DNA from: Ilex aquifolium
Taxonomy: Eukaryota; Streptophyta; Magnoliopsida; Aquifoliales; Aquifoliaceae
NCBI GenBank assembly: GCA_951799425.1
Contig: OX637396.1
Coordinates: 9,823,201 to 9,887,200, forward strand
DNA length: 64,000 nucleotides
Reading direction: 5' to 3'
In this document: in pieces, positions 1 through 10,630 of the stretch
Numbering within the stretch: the stretch's first letter is position 1
Layout: each line of letters starts with the position of its first letter
Translations under genes and position numbers: made by a program
The notes under the pieces: model-generated
Database searches by the model: none
Told to the model about the DNA's origin: nothing
The model's input: the letters and a program-made list of their open reading frames with translations, nothing else

Positions 1-476
1 CGTAATTTAACTACAAGTGAGATGATCGATTCTAAAATTATAATTAATTGAAATAATTCATGATCGATCACAATATTATATGATCAATCATTAATTAATT
101 GTACCTTCAAAAAATAAAAACTTTTATTATGATATTTGAAAAAAGAAGTCTATAGTATCGGAAAAAAATTCGATATCCACACTACTATTACAATCTTTGT
201 GTGTGTTTTTATAACTTTTGTATAATCTTAAAAATATTAGGATCGATTGCACAGCTATAACAAAAGTGATAAAAACACTCCCAAAAATTATAAAATCACC
301 CATAAAAATTATAAATTTTTTTGTTATAAAAATTAAAAAATACGGTACTAAATTATTTTTTTTGTTTAAGAACTATCAAAATTATTTTTTATTCATATTT
401 AGGTATTACATGATAAGTTTATGATAAAAAATCGTTAGCAATCTGAATTTTGTCTGCTTGAAGGACCATATATAAA
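1..476. other. AT-rich intergenic sequence, no gene seen
   Basis: AT-rich sequence with short ATGATCGATC-like motifs and a stretch near 150-175 (TAGTATCGGAAAAAAATTCG) that resembles the ends of the MITEs at 21436 and 44445. No supported coding region, RNA gene or complete element was found. Confidence 0.5.
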
Positions 477-599
477 TGTTAGTTATTTGTCGTGCCTAAA
501 GACACGGAGTAGTAAAAAAAATGGTCAACAATAAACATATTTGTATTTACATATAAAATCAAATTACAAAGATAAAGAAGAAATAAAGAAATTTAAGCA

Positions 600-1013
600 C
601 TGATTATAGTGGGCACGAGCAGTGGTAGTGATGGTGGGTAGCAGTGGTGGTGATGCGAGACGGTGATAGTTGTAATGGATGATGATAACCGGTTGCAATG
701 GTGACAACTACAGGTGACAATATTGATGGTGGTTGGGGGGCAGTAGGGGTGATGTGGTAGGGATGATAGTGGTATAGTGGCGGTGGTTGTAAAGTGGGGC
801 ACTAATGGGGTGGTGGTGGTGGGGTTACGATAGTGGAGGTGGTGGGGCGGTGGTGGTAATTGTTGTGGAAGAGGTGATGGTGGGGTGGCAGTATTGGTGG
901 CAGTAACGGTGGTAGTGGGGCGATGGGTGTGATAGGGTGGAGGTGGTGGTAGTGATGATTGTGGTGGGGCGGTGGGGCTGGTGGTAGTAGAGGTGTCGGT
1001 GGGACGGTTTTCA
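600..1013 (+). repeat. GGT-rich minisatellite, short array
   Basis: Degenerate GGT/GGGT/GAT-rich tandem repeat with almost no cytosine on the + strand. Translating the reverse strand gives low-complexity Pro/His/Thr open frames, which are a by-product of the repeat and not genes. Runs such as GGTGGTGGTGGGG have G-quadruplex potential on the + strand. Confidence 0.85.
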
Positions 1014-1359
1014 AACACTATTTAAAAAAAAATACTTATGAGAAGTTATAAAAATTAAATCACTTTTAAAAAGTCACTTCAAACACACTCTTATGACCCT
1101 ATTTTTCATATTAAATTTGGAGTGTTAATATTAGCCGTCAAATAAACTTTAAAGTAAAATTTAAAGAGATCTCAACTGCAAATAGTAAAAGTCATTTTGT
1201 TTATCTTTTGAGATTTGAATTGTATTATACTTTATTATATAGACTAGTTATTTTCCGTACTTGAAGGCACGGAGTAATAAAAATGGTTAACAATAAATAT
1301 ATTGGTATTCGCATCCAAAATCAAATTACAAAGATAGAGGAGAGAGAAAATAATTTAAG

Positions 1360-2862
1360 CAACCGGTTATAGTAGGGTGAGCGGTGGTAGTAGTAGTGGT
1401 GAGAGACGGTGATAGTTGTGGTGGGTGACGACGATCGTGGTAGTGGTGGCAGCCGTGGGTGGCAATAGTGATGGTGGTGGGGAAGTGACGGTTGTGGGTG
1501 GCGGTGAGAGACGGTGATGGTTGTGGTGGGTGGCGACGAAGTGGTGGCAGCCGTGGGTGACAAGAGTGATGATGGTGGTTGGTAGTAGTGGTGGTGGGGC
1601 TACGACGGTGGTGGGTGGCGGTAGACAACGGGTGGTGGTGAGTTATGGTAATGGGTGTCGGTGGATAGTGGGGCTACGACGACGGTGGTGATAGTCGTGG
1701 GGTGACAATAATGATGGTGGTGGGGAAGTGACGGTGGTGGGTGGCGGTGGGCAACGGGGGGTGGTGAGTTATAGTAGTGGGTGATAATGGACAACGGGAG
1801 GTGGTGAGTTATAGTAATAGGTGGCGGTGAGAGACGGTGATGGTTGTGGTGGGTGGCGACGACTGTGATGGTGGTGGCAGCCGTGGGTGGCAATAGTGAT
1901 GGTGGTGGGTGACGATGATAGTGGTTAATAGTGGTGGTGGTGGGGCTACGACTGTGGTGGATGGCGGTGGGCAACAGGTGGTGGTGAGTTATGGTAGTGG
2001 GTGGCGGTGGGCAACGAGTGGTGGTGAGTTATGGTAGTGGGTGGCGGTGGGTAGTGGGGCTACGACGACGGTGGTGATGGCAGTCGTGGGTGGCAATAGT
2101 GATGGTGGTGGGGAAGTGACGATGGTGGTAGGCAAGTGACAGTGGTGGGTGGCGGTGGGCAACGGGGGGGGTGGTGAGTTATAGTAGTGGGTGGGAGTGA
2201 GAGACGGTGATGGTTGTAGTGGGTGGCAACGACCATGATAGTAGTGGCAGCCGTGGGTGATGATGATTGTGGTTGGTAGTGGTGGTGGTGGGACAGTGAT
2301 GGTGGTAGGGCTACGACGGTGGGCAACGGTGGTGGTGAGTTATGGTAGTGGGTGGCGGTGGATGGTGGGGCTACGACGATGGTGGTGGGTGGCGATGGGC
2401 AACAGTGGTGGTTGGCGAGGGGCAACGGGTGGTGGTGGGTTATGATAGTGGGTGGCAGTGGGTGGTGATGGTGGGCGACGCTGGTGGTGGGATAATAATG
2501 GTAGTGGTAATAAATATAAGAATGAGATGATGATGGTGGTGGTTGATGGCGGTGGGCGACGGTGATAACAATTGGTGGTGGGTGACGACGGTAGTGGTGA
2601 GTGATGGGTGGTGGCGATGGTGGTGGTGGTGGTAGAGATGGTAGTGGTATTGGTGATGGTGGTGGGGTGGCGGTAGTGTTGGTCGTGGCGACGATGGGGG
2701 TGGGGGGTGGCGTGGCGTGGCGTGGCGTTGGTAATGGTGGATCAGTGGTTGTGGTGGTGGGGCGACGGTGGCGGTAGGATGGCGGCAACGGTGGTGGTGG
2801 TGGGGCAATGGTGGCGGTGGTGGTGGTGCAATGGGGGTGGTGGGGCAATGAGGGTGAGGGTG
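1360..2862 (+). repeat. GGT-rich minisatellite, long array
   Basis: About 1.5 kb of variant repeats. A recurring unit of roughly 35-45 bp reads GTGGTGAGTTATGGTAGTGG followed by GTGGCGGTGGGCAACG. A second recurring block is GGGGCTACGACGACGGTGGT. Strand asymmetry is extreme (G/T on +, C/A on -). The long Pro/His/Thr frames on the minus strand and Gly/Val/Trp frames on the plus strand are repeat artefacts. Confidence 0.9.
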
Positions 2863-3092
2863 ATACGATCATTTCAAACACTATTTTTTTTAAGTGCTTA
2901 TGAAAAGTATTTTTGAAAAATCACCTCAAACACACTTTTAGAGAGTCTATTATTTCTATTAAATTTGAGGAATTAATATTAGCTGTCAGATTAATTTTAA
3001 AATAAAATTTAAAATGATCTGCACCGCGAAAAACAAAAGTCATTTTGTTTATCTTTTGAAATTTAAATTGTAAACTACTTTATTATATAGAT

Positions 3093-3563
3093 ATTCAATA
3101 TTTCATGAACTAAAATGATTCAATTGAAATATTATAGATCAAAATAAAATAAATTCTATACTTTTAGGATCTCTGGTGCAATTAATCCATTTTTTTAGTA
3201 GCGTAAACCATCTTTTTTTTTAAAATTCGGACCTGGAAATTTCGATATTGGACCTACGGGGGTTTGACCCAGCAAAAAGTTGTCATGAAAAAACGACATG
3301 CGCCGCATATACGTGACATAAAGCAAATGAAATGGTTAGTCGGGTGGACCCAACCCAATCAATTTCTCGGACCGCAAAGTACAAGTCTTATCAGAATCTT
3401 TTTTACATTATTCTTATAACAAAAAGCGTTTAATCACCGTTAAATTTGGACTAAAGGTCTTCTAAAAAGCTAACGGACATTGAACCGGCAAATCAGTCTT
3501 TTTTACTTTACTACTAGCATCATGTCTCTTCCATGATTTAGAATGCACGCTTGGACATTTCGA

Positions 3564-3565
<2 letters not shown>
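3093..3565. other. Intergenic, nothing recognised
   Basis: AT-rich spacer between the GGT composite repeat and the CT microsatellite. No coding, RNA or transposon signature is supported. Confidence 0.4.

Positions 3566-3619
<54 letters not shown>
3566..3619 (+). repeat. (TC)n microsatellite
   Basis: Uninterrupted TC dinucleotide repeat of 54 bp, about 27 units. Confidence 0.97.
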
Positions 3620-3621
<2 letters not shown>

Positions 3622-3888
3622 GGTTATCCATTAAGGGCCATTTGATAACATTGAATAAAAATCTTACTTATAATTAGAATTAAAACCCTCAACTTTTAAT
3701 TCCTCACTTATTCAATTACTGGATAGAATGGAGAGTAATGATATACTTATTAAATTTTTTATTTTAAATTAATGGCGGTGGTTGGATCAATGAGATCTAT
3801 TAACTTCCACAAAATATTCAATATACAAGATTTTAACACATTATTTTAGATATCACATTTAATAAACAAATTAATCTATTGGAGTCAG

Positions 3889-3966
3889 GTCATAAATGAT
3901 TTATCTCTCATAAATATCTTAATCTCGACGTGAATGACCTACCTTTGATTGAACCAAAAAAAAAAA
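3889..3966 (+). mobile_element. 5'-truncated SINE fragment
   Basis: This stretch, which ends in an A-run, matches the 3' half of the SINE at 15073-15288 in reverse orientation. Shared pieces are TTTATCTCTCAT, AATATCTTAATCTCGACGTG and ACCTTTGATTGAAC. The tRNA-like 5' head is absent. Confidence 0.55.
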
Positions 3967-4185
3967 TCAGTCAAAATATGAGCAAACTAGCCTATGCATC
4001 ATGACTAGGGGTGTTCAAATTTTCGATTACCCATAAATTATGACTCTATCCTACTCTACTTGACTCTATTGATCGGTTATCCGAAAGAATCAAGTAGACC
4101 AACGAATTTGTTTTTTAAATTTCACAAAAAATGGGTAGAAATGCAGAATACCTAAACAATTTTCGTATTTCAATCTTATCCTATC

Positions 4186-4188
<3 letters not shown>

Positions 4189-4258
<70 letters not shown>
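4189..4258 (+). repeat. (AT)n microsatellite
   Basis: Perfect AT dinucleotide repeat of about 70 bp. Tyr/Ile open frames across it are artefacts. Confidence 0.97.
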
Positions 4259-4259
<1 letters not shown>

Positions 4260-4262
<3 letters not shown>

Positions 4263-5014
4263 TATTTATTTGTTTATAATTTTCTTGTTGTGTTTTATTG
4301 TAATTATTTATGTATTATTGAATTTATTGTGTTTTTTTAGTGTTATTAGTTTATTATGTTAGTTAATTACTGTAGGTTATTTAATTAAATTGTTAAAATA
4401 ATTTACAAATTAAAAACTAAAAAATATGCGTTCATTCAATTTTTTACCCGATTTTCTTCTTATTTTAGATAAAATTTGAGTAAAAATAGCACACTTAATT
4501 AAATAAAATAGACAAAAAAATTTCTTTTATAAAATATCAAATAAAAAGATGAAATATTATATTTTCTATCGATAGGGGTGAATACGCCGCCTAACAGTGA
4601 CTATTGAACTAAGGAAAGGATTCTGATCAAAAAAAAAAACAAAAACTAAGGAAAGGACATAACATTTATGCGGCCCCCACCCCTGCATAACATTAATGTG
4701 ATCCCATCTGACATAACATTTATGTGGCCCCACGCTAGTCGACATTTACCTCAGTATTTAAGAAAATTACACTTAGTTCCCTTAAACTATATCTCTCTTT
4801 GCACTGTATCCTACAAACTCTCCACTTTTCACATTATATCTCACACCATTATTGGATTGAGTTTCACATTATGTCAATCGATGACTTTTTTATTTTCAAG
4901 ATAAATTATTCCAAAAATAAAATTCTACCAAATTAAGGAGCAAATCAAGAAAAACAGCATCTCTTTATATTGTAAGATCTTATTTTTATCTTTATTTATT
5001 GTGAAAAATTAGAT
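4260..5014. other. AT-rich intergenic, no gene
   Basis: Left flank of the first LTR element. A short motif CATAACATTTATG followed by a GGCCCC-type run recurs near 4660-4730. No gene seen. Confidence 0.4.
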
Positions 5015-5019
5015 AAAAT

Positions 5020-5582
5020 TGATGGGCCAGGCCCAAAAGGCCCAAATCCATGTTGAAGCCCAATTATAATCAGAGACCCAAACTCATGAAGACCCAGCAG
5101 GCTCAATGAAGCCCAAAGTGCAAAGACCCACCAAGGCTAAATCCAGAGTCCAAACCATCGGGGGCCCTCCTCCAAAGGAGTTGGAATGCAAAGGAGAAGG
5201 ATGCGGCGCACGGAGAAACCCTACCTAATTAGAAAACCCCTCCCTCACGTCACCACCTCACCTCAAAACCCTAGCTCTATAAAATGTAAAGCCCTCTCCA
5301 TCTAGGGCACGCCTCCCAAAAATAGCTCATCTTCTGCCTCAATACCACAAGGTCATTGCTCATTTTCCCCTAAAAGCTCTGTAGCTCCGGTGACGATTAT
5401 TCATCAATAAATAACACCAAAGGCCACCGTTGCCATTCAAAGTGGACGTAGGCCACGACCGAACCACTATAAATCTCTGTTTTACTCATTTATTTGTCAT
5501 TTTTGGCATTGATTGCTTGTTTACTGCATTTTTATATTATTTACTTGACTGTGGTGCACGAAAACCAATTTGTGCATCATCA
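5020..5582 (+). repeat. 5' LTR of element 1
   Basis: 563 bp, starting TGATGGGCCAGGCCC and ending GCATCATCA. It contains a TATA-like box (TATAAAA, 5278-5284) and downstream transcribed-region sequence. Paired with 8547-9097. Confidence 0.95.
5278..5284 (+). promoter_or_regulatory. TATA box in the 5' LTR
   Basis: TATAAAA preceded by CCTAGCTC, conserved at 8796-8802 in the 3' LTR. A matching TATAAAA occurs on the minus strand in both LTRs of element 2 (34567-34573 and 38513-38519). This conservation supports it as the core promoter of the family. Confidence 0.6.
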
Positions 5583-5585
5583 GTT

Positions 5586-5603
5586 TGGCGCCGTCTGTGG
5601 GAA
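5586..5603 (+). other. Primer-binding site of element 1
   Basis: TGGCGCCGTCTGTGGGAA starts 3 bp after the LTR end. TGGCGCC complements the 3' end of a tRNA finishing in GGCGCCA, which is usual for plant Gypsy-type elements. The same 18-mer is present in element 2. The exact tRNA was not determined. Confidence 0.8.
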
Positions 5604-5649
5604 CCGACAGAATTCTCATTCCTAAACACAATCCATTTTTACTGAAACA

Positions 5650-6801
5650 ATGGCGATCATTACCAGATCCATGAACCAGCATGAAGACAATCCTCCACGA
5701 GAGGAGGAGGTTCCTCCGCCTGCCAACCATGTGCCGAATGCTCCAGCTCCAAATCCTCAACAAATGTTGGAGACCATGCAGCAGCTGGTGGCCCAAAACC
5801 AACAGATGCTACAGCTTATGCTCGCCGGACGAGGAGGGGCACAACTCGGCGGAGCACAGCTTGGAGGAGCTCCACGTCCTGGAGGTCAAGGAGCTCCACG
5901 CCCTGCTGCTCCACATCTAGGCGCCCCCGTAGGGCTGGGCGCTCCCTTTGGAGTCCCCCTGGGCACCCCACACAGGGAAGCTCATCATGAGGGACCTCCA
6001 CCCCCTCTTCCTCATGCTTCCCATGGTGAGGACCCTCATCTCCAAGAGGACGAGAGCGAAAACCAAAGCATGGAGCATGGGAGTCACTTTCACGATCATT
6101 CCAGAGGAGCTCCCAACCTTTGGGATGAGAAAATCAAGGAAGTGCAAAACCAACTAGGTGACGTCTTCAATGCCATGAAGGCGCAAGGACCAGAAACAGT
6201 GGACTATCTTGTGCGGCGAACAGACACGCCTTTCAAACCTGACGTGGTGAACTACCCCCTCCCTCAGAAGTTCAAAATGTCATCCGTGGAAACCTTTGAC
6301 GGAACGAAAGATCCACTAGACCACCTCGACACCTATAAAACTCTGATGCAGCTATACAACGTCCCCGACGAAATCATGTGCAGAGCGTTCCCAACTACCT
6401 TGAAGGGATCAGCGCGACAATGGTTCACCAATCTCACCCCGGCCTCGATAGGCTCCTTCGCCGAACTGAGCAGATCCTTTGTGACACAATTCATTGGTGG
6501 ATGCCGCCAGCAGAAGCCTATCACCCATCTGCTCAGCATAAAGCAGGACCAAGATGAGTGCCTGAGAAGCTACCACACTCGTTTTAACGAGGGGGTCCTT
6601 CAGGTCGAAGAACCCGATGAAAAAGTCAGCATGACCGCCTTCCTGGGAGGCCTCCGATCATCGAGCTTCCTTTTCTTCGTGATGAAGCGACCACCAAATA
6701 GCATGCCAGAACTATTGGCAAAAGCTCAAAAATATATGAATGCTGATGAAATCAACAAGTCTAGGCGAGGTGAATCATCTCGCGGATCGACAAATGATTG
6801 A
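5650..6801 (+). CDS. Retrotransposon Gag polyprotein (element 1)
   Basis: 383-codon intact frame starting 67 nt after the LTR. The N-terminus carries a Gln/Met-rich helical stretch (about residues 38-57) and then a Pro/Ala/Gly/His-rich linker to about residue 140. Residues ~195-350 match the plant Gypsy retrotransposon gag domain: the segments FDGTKDPLDHLDTYK, MCRAFPTTLKGSARQWF, SIGSFAELSRSFVTQFIGG and KVSMTAFLGGLR are characteristic. Gag assembles virus-like particles that package element RNA. The protein ends without a CCHC zinc knuckle and no pol follows. The gag of element 2 is clearly homologous and also uninterrupted, which suggests the frame has been kept under constraint. Confidence 0.93.
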   Translation: MAIITRSMNQHEDNPPREEEVPPPANHVPNAPAPNPQQMLETMQQLVAQNQQMLQLMLAGRGGAQLGGAQLGGAPRPGGQGAPRPAAPHLGAPVGLGAPFGVPLGTPHREAHHEGPPPPLPHASHGEDPHLQEDESENQSMEHGSHFHDHSRGAPNLWDEKIKEVQNQLGDVFNAMKAQGPETVDYLVRRTDTPFKPDVVNYPLPQKFKMSSVETFDGTKDPLDHLDTYKTLMQLYNVPDEIMCRAFPTTLKGSARQWFTNLTPASIGSFAELSRSFVTQFIGGCRQQKPITHLLSIKQDQDECLRSYHTRFNEGVLQVEEPDEKVSMTAFLGGLRSSSFLFFVMKRPPNSMPELLAKAQKYMNADEINKSRRGESSRGSTND

Positions 6802-7440
6802 CCTACCTCTGCACTGTTCTCAAACAGGCAGCCTAATGCCAGCTTAGTGGCTCTCTCGCGGGTCACCAAAAAGCTTGGCCTTTGCACTGTTCTCAAACAG
6901 GCAGCCTAACTCCAGTTTCGCGGCTTTCTCGTGGGTCGCCAAAAAAGTCTGACATATATCTGTTCTGCTCTTAAGCAGGCAGCCTACCTCTGCACTGCTC
7001 TCAAGCAGGCAGCCCACCTACCTTTGCACTGTTCTCAAACAGGCAGCCTAACTCCAGTTTCGCGGCTTTCTCGTGGGTCGCCAAAAAAGTCTGACATATC
7101 TCTGCTCTGCTCTTAAGCAGGCAGCCTACCTCTGCACTGCTCTCAAGCAGGCAGCCCACCTACCTTTGCACTGTTCTCAAACAGGTAGCCTAACTCCAGT
7201 TTCGCAGCTTTCTCGTGGGTCGCCAAAAAAGTCTGACATATCTCTGCTCTGCTCTTAAGCAGGCAGCCTACCTCTGCACTGCTCTCAAGCAAGCAGCCCA
7301 CCTACCTCTGCACTGCTCTTAAGCAGACAACCCATCTCCAGCTTCGCGGCTCTCTCATGGGTCGCCAAAAGCTCGGTCTCAAAAGGTGTAGCTCTCTCAC
7401 GAGCAGTCCCCAAACTCTGCATTTACTCTCACGCAAGCAG
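6800..7440 (+). repeat. 142-bp tandem repeats downstream of gag
   Basis: At least three near-identical 142-bp units start at 6913, 7055 and 7197, each with TTTCGCGGCTTTCTCGTGGG and a GCACTGCTCTCAAGCAGGCA block. The sub-motif CTGCTCTTAAGCAGGC is an imperfect palindrome that recurs about every 30-40 bp and also fills the corresponding part of element 2 (36540-36945, opposite strand). Degenerate copies extend on both sides. The short open frames here are repeat by-products. Confidence 0.9.
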
Positions 7441-7734
7441 CCTCCCTCCCTCTCTCTCTCTCTCTCCAGGTAATCATGTTAAATATTTTAATGTTTGAAA
7501 TAACATTATTTTTGCCATCTCTAGGCAAGATCTTGAAACTTAGGTCGTCTGCAACTCGAGGGACTACATTAGATCAGCATACTCAGCTGTCTGGCTGCTC
7601 TAGTCAGCCGCCCTGGTCGCCCAGATCAACCTTTGCACTCCCCTCTACGCAGGGCTCCTCGCCAAAATGCCACTTACTTCAGTGGGGCTCGCCCATGGGA
7701 GCTCGCCAAGTCCCAGACTCACCCAAGCTGCCCA

Positions 7735-8310
7735 TCGCTCCTGAGCTGTCCAGCGCTCCTGAGCTGCCCAGCGCTCCTGAAACAGCATCCAAGCTGCTGC
7801 CCAGTGCTCCTGAGTTGTCCAGCGCTCCAGAGCTGCCCCAGCGCTCCTGAGCTGTCGAGCGCTCCTGAGCTGCCCAGCGCTCCTGAGCTGTCCAGCGCTC
7901 CTGAGCTGCCCCAGCACTCCTGAGCTGCCCCAGCGCTCCTGAGCTGTCCAGCGCTCCTGAGCTGCCCATCGCTCCTGAGCTGTCCAGCGCGCCAGAATTG
8001 CCCAGACCAGCGCTGATCAGCGCCTGCTGTCCGCCTGCCACTGCTGCGCGCCCAAGGGGCTGTCCGCTTGAACCCCCCTGCGCGCCTGCACCCTCCTGCT
8101 CGCCCAGTCGTTGCGCGCCTGAACCCTCCTGCGCGTCTGCACCCCCCTGCACGCCTGAACCTTGCACGTCTGGACCTCCTTGCAGGCCTGAACCTTGCAC
8201 GCTCCTGACCCCCTCAGGAGCGAAAGGTGGCGTCCTGACCCCCTCAGGAGCGAAAATGGGCACCCAGACCCCCTCAGGAGCGAGAGGTGGCCCCCAGACC
8301 CCCTCAGGCT
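7735..8310 (+). repeat. GC-rich minisatellites in the 3' interior of element 1
   Basis: An ~18-bp unit, AGCGCTCCTGAGCTGYCC, repeats from about 7735 to 8000. Around 8205-8310 a ~30-bp unit built on GACCCCCTCAGGAGCGA repeats four times. Both strands are open over hundreds of bases because of the repeats. No conserved domain is visible, so no gene is called. Confidence 0.85.
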
Positions 8311-8530
8311 CGCCCAAGGTGCTCCAAATAGGGCTTATAATATATCAAATCGAAGCTCTCGACGAGCCCTACAAAACTCACTGCCTTTGGCAGAAACTGA
8401 TGCTGTAAAAAGTCCAAAAAAGGCTCAGAAACAGCTGTTTTGGCCTCCCGAATTTCTTCCAGTTATGCTGGTCAGCCGAAAATTCAAAATTCAACCGAAT
8501 GCCCTCATCTCCAAGTTCCATTGGACACAG

Positions 8531-8546
8531 GGCATTGGGGGGCAAA
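8531..8546 (+). other. Polypurine tract of element 1
   Basis: GGCATTGGGGGGCAAA sits immediately before the 3' LTR. Element 2 has the equivalent GGCATTGAGGGGCAAA on its coding strand (34878-34895). It would prime plus-strand synthesis. Confidence 0.75.
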
Positions 8547-9097
8547 TGATGGGCCAGGCCCAAATCCATGTTGAAGCCCAATTATAATCAGAGACCCAAA
8601 CTCATGAAGACCCAGCAGACCCAATGAAGCCCAAAGTGCAAAGACCCACCAAGGCTAAATCCAGAGTCCAAACCATCGGGGGCCTTCCTCCAAAGGAGTC
8701 GGAATGCAAAGGAGAAAGATGCGGCGCACGGAGAAACCCTACCTAATTAGGAAACCCCTCCCTCACGTCACCACCTCACCTCAAAACCCTAGCTCTATAA
8801 AATGTAAAGCCCTCTCCATCTATGGCACGCCTCCCAAAAAATATCTCATCTCCTACCTTGCATAACGTTGTTGTTCATCTCTCCCTAAAAGCTCTGTAGC
8901 TCCGGTGACGATTATTCATCAATAAAGAACACCAAAGGCCATCGTTGCCATTAAAAGTGGACGTAGGCCAATGCCGAACCACTATAAATCTCTGCTTTAC
9001 TCCTTTATTTGCCATTTTTGGCATTGATTGTTTGTTTACTGCATTTTTATATTATTTACTTGACTGTGGTGCACGAAAATCAATTTGTGCATCATCA
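8547..9097 (+). repeat. 3' LTR of element 1
   Basis: 551 bp, TG...CA, followed directly by the target duplication AAAAT. It lacks a 10-bp AAGGCCCAAA-like segment that the 5' LTR has near its start. Confidence 0.95.
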
Positions 9098-9102
9098 AAA
9101 AT

Positions 9103-10260
9103 TAATAGATGAATTATATGAAACTCAATTCAATAGTTTCGACTGTAATGTAACAAAAATTGATAGTTTAAGAAAAGACGTGAAATGAACAACATAGTTC
9201 AATGGAAATAAGTGTAATTTTTATATATGGTTTTCAAATCAAACCCTAAAAAACAACAATAATTTTATTTGGACTTAATTTATTAATTTAAAAAAATTAT
9301 ATTTTTTTACGTATTAAAATTTTTATCGAATAAAATTTGATTCGAGTTAATTGAAATTTATTTTTTACGTATTAAAATTCAAGTTGATTAAAAATTATAT
9401 TTTTTAAGAATTAAAATTTGAGCCGATTAAAATTCTATTTGAGTCAAATCAAATTTTAATCCACTCGCATTGAATTTTAATAAGCCCAAATTTTAATGCA
9501 TAATTTAATAAATCGAATTTTAATTGACACAAATTTTATTAAGTAGAAAAATATAAATTTTAATCGACTCGAAAGCGAATTTTAATCAGTGCTAACAACT
9601 CGAATAGAGCTCAAATTGGATCGAATTTTAATACCTAAAAAATAAATTTTAATAAGCTCGAATTTTAATACGTAAAAATAAAATAAAATTTAATAAGCTT
9701 GAATCAAATTTTAATATGTAGAAAAATAAATTTAATCAACTTAAATTTTAATATGCAGAAAATAAATTTTAATCGGTTTGAATTTTAATAAAATTTTATG
9801 TAGAAAAATTATTTAGGATTTATGTAGGGGCAATTTTTGTATTTTAAATGAATTTTTTTTTGTTAGAAATAGTGATTTAATGGTAGAGAGTCTTATTGAT
9901 ATTTAAATATAAGCTAAAAAAAGATATCAGTGATATTTTTAATAATAAAAAAAGTGTCTTTAAAAATATAATAAAATAAGAGAAGTGCCACTGAAATTTT
10001 TCCAAAAAATATTAAATCAAAATTTTAAATCCCAATATCATTACTCTATAAGTCTAAATAATATTATTGGTTTTCAAATTTCAAAAAGTTCTTCCAGCCC
10101 GGAAAAAACCACCACGTGTCTCCCATGTTCACATCAAACCCCAACACCTACAACCACATGGCTCAAATACCCTTCCTTCAAAAACCACCTCCCACCAGGA
10201 CCCACTCCCATCCCCCCCACCCCCGAAAAACCCCTTTCTCTTCCCAACTCTCTCACATCA
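9103..10260. repeat. AT-rich region with degenerate GAATTTTAATA repeats
   Basis: From about 9260 to 9820 the motif AATTTTAAT with TCGA-like spacers recurs many times in loose tandem order. The rest is AT-rich spacer. A C-rich stretch at 10100-10260 precedes the MITE. No gene was recognised. Confidence 0.5.
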
Positions 10261-10263
10261 TTA

Positions 10264-10630
10264 GAGCATCTCCAATAGGGGAGGCATATGGGGTGGCATA
10301 CCCCATATGCCACCCCAAATTCAAAAAAGTGCACTCCAATAGGGGTGGCATATGGGGTTGTAAAATGGCACCAAGGCCTTTGGGGTGCCATATTTGGCAA
10401 CTCAGGAGAGAGAAAATGAGGGGTGGCAAATGGATTGGTGAATGTAGATCCGTTAGATGAATATAGATCCAACGACTCATATAGATTGATGAACAAAAAT
10501 ATTAAAATGGCACCCCATTTTGACACTTACCATTAGAGCAAAAACACTATTCAGGGGTGCCAAAACACTGTTCAAAGTTGCAAAATGGCATTTGGCACCC
10601 CATTTTTGGCAACTACTATTGAAGTTGCTC
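10264..10630 (+). mobile_element. Harbinger/Tourist-type MITE in the LTPG promoter
   Basis: Ends GAGCATCTCCAATAG and CTATTGAAGTTGCTC form a terminal inverted repeat and are flanked by the 3-bp target duplication TTA (10261-10263 and 10631-10633), as expected for PIF/Harbinger elements. The interior contains GTGGCATATGGGG repeats in both orientations. The element ends 84 bp before the ATG of the lipid-transfer gene, inside its promoter or 5' UTR. Confidence 0.85.

Larger units (their letters stand above)
477..3092 (+). repeat. Two-copy composite unit carrying GGT minisatellites
   Basis: The same arrangement occurs twice in tandem. A unique leader (near 490-600 and 1250-1345) contains a GCACGGAGTARTAAAAA-like motif and then ATGGT..ACAATAAA. 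A GGT-rich array follows. A unique trailer (near 1008-1245 and 2872-3092) contains TTTCAAACACTATTT, AATATTAGC and CTTTATTATATAGA. The copies differ mainly in array length, about 0.4 kb against 1.5 kb. No terminal inverted repeat or target duplication could be assigned, so it is called a repeat rather than a named transposon. Confidence 0.7.
5020..9097 (+). mobile_element. Gag-only LTR retrotransposon (TR-GAG type), element 1
   Basis: Complete 4.08 kb element. The LTRs begin TGATGGGCC and end GTGCATCATCA (TG...CA). The insertion is framed by a perfect 5-bp target duplication AAAAT (5015-5019 and 9098-9102). A primer-binding site lies just inside the 5' LTR and a G-rich polypurine tract just before the 3' LTR. 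The only protein is a Gypsy-type Gag (5650-6801). There is no zinc knuckle, protease, reverse transcriptase, RNase H or integrase, so it must depend on a relative for these enzymes. The rest of the interior is tandem repeats. It is related to the minus-strand element at 34277-38822. The LTRs differ visibly, including a 10-bp indel near the start and a rewritten patch near 5331-5375 / 8848-8893, so this is the older of the two insertions. Confidence 0.95.

Noticed and set aside
593-2881. Long Pro/His/Thr-rich frames on the minus strand and Gly/Trp/Val frames on the plus strand
   Set aside because: They follow directly from the GGT minisatellite. Composition is extreme and no domain is visible.
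4131-4340. Open frame with Tyr-Ile repeats
   Set aside because: Translation of an (AT)n microsatellite.
6913-7340. CRISPR-like regular repeats
   Set aside because: Units are contiguous 142-bp tandem repeats without variable spacers, inside a plant retrotransposon.
7476-8408. Several overlapping Ser/Ala/Pro/Glu-repeat frames, on both strands, in element 1
   Set aside because: Repeats keep several frames open at once. No gag-pol domain is visible.
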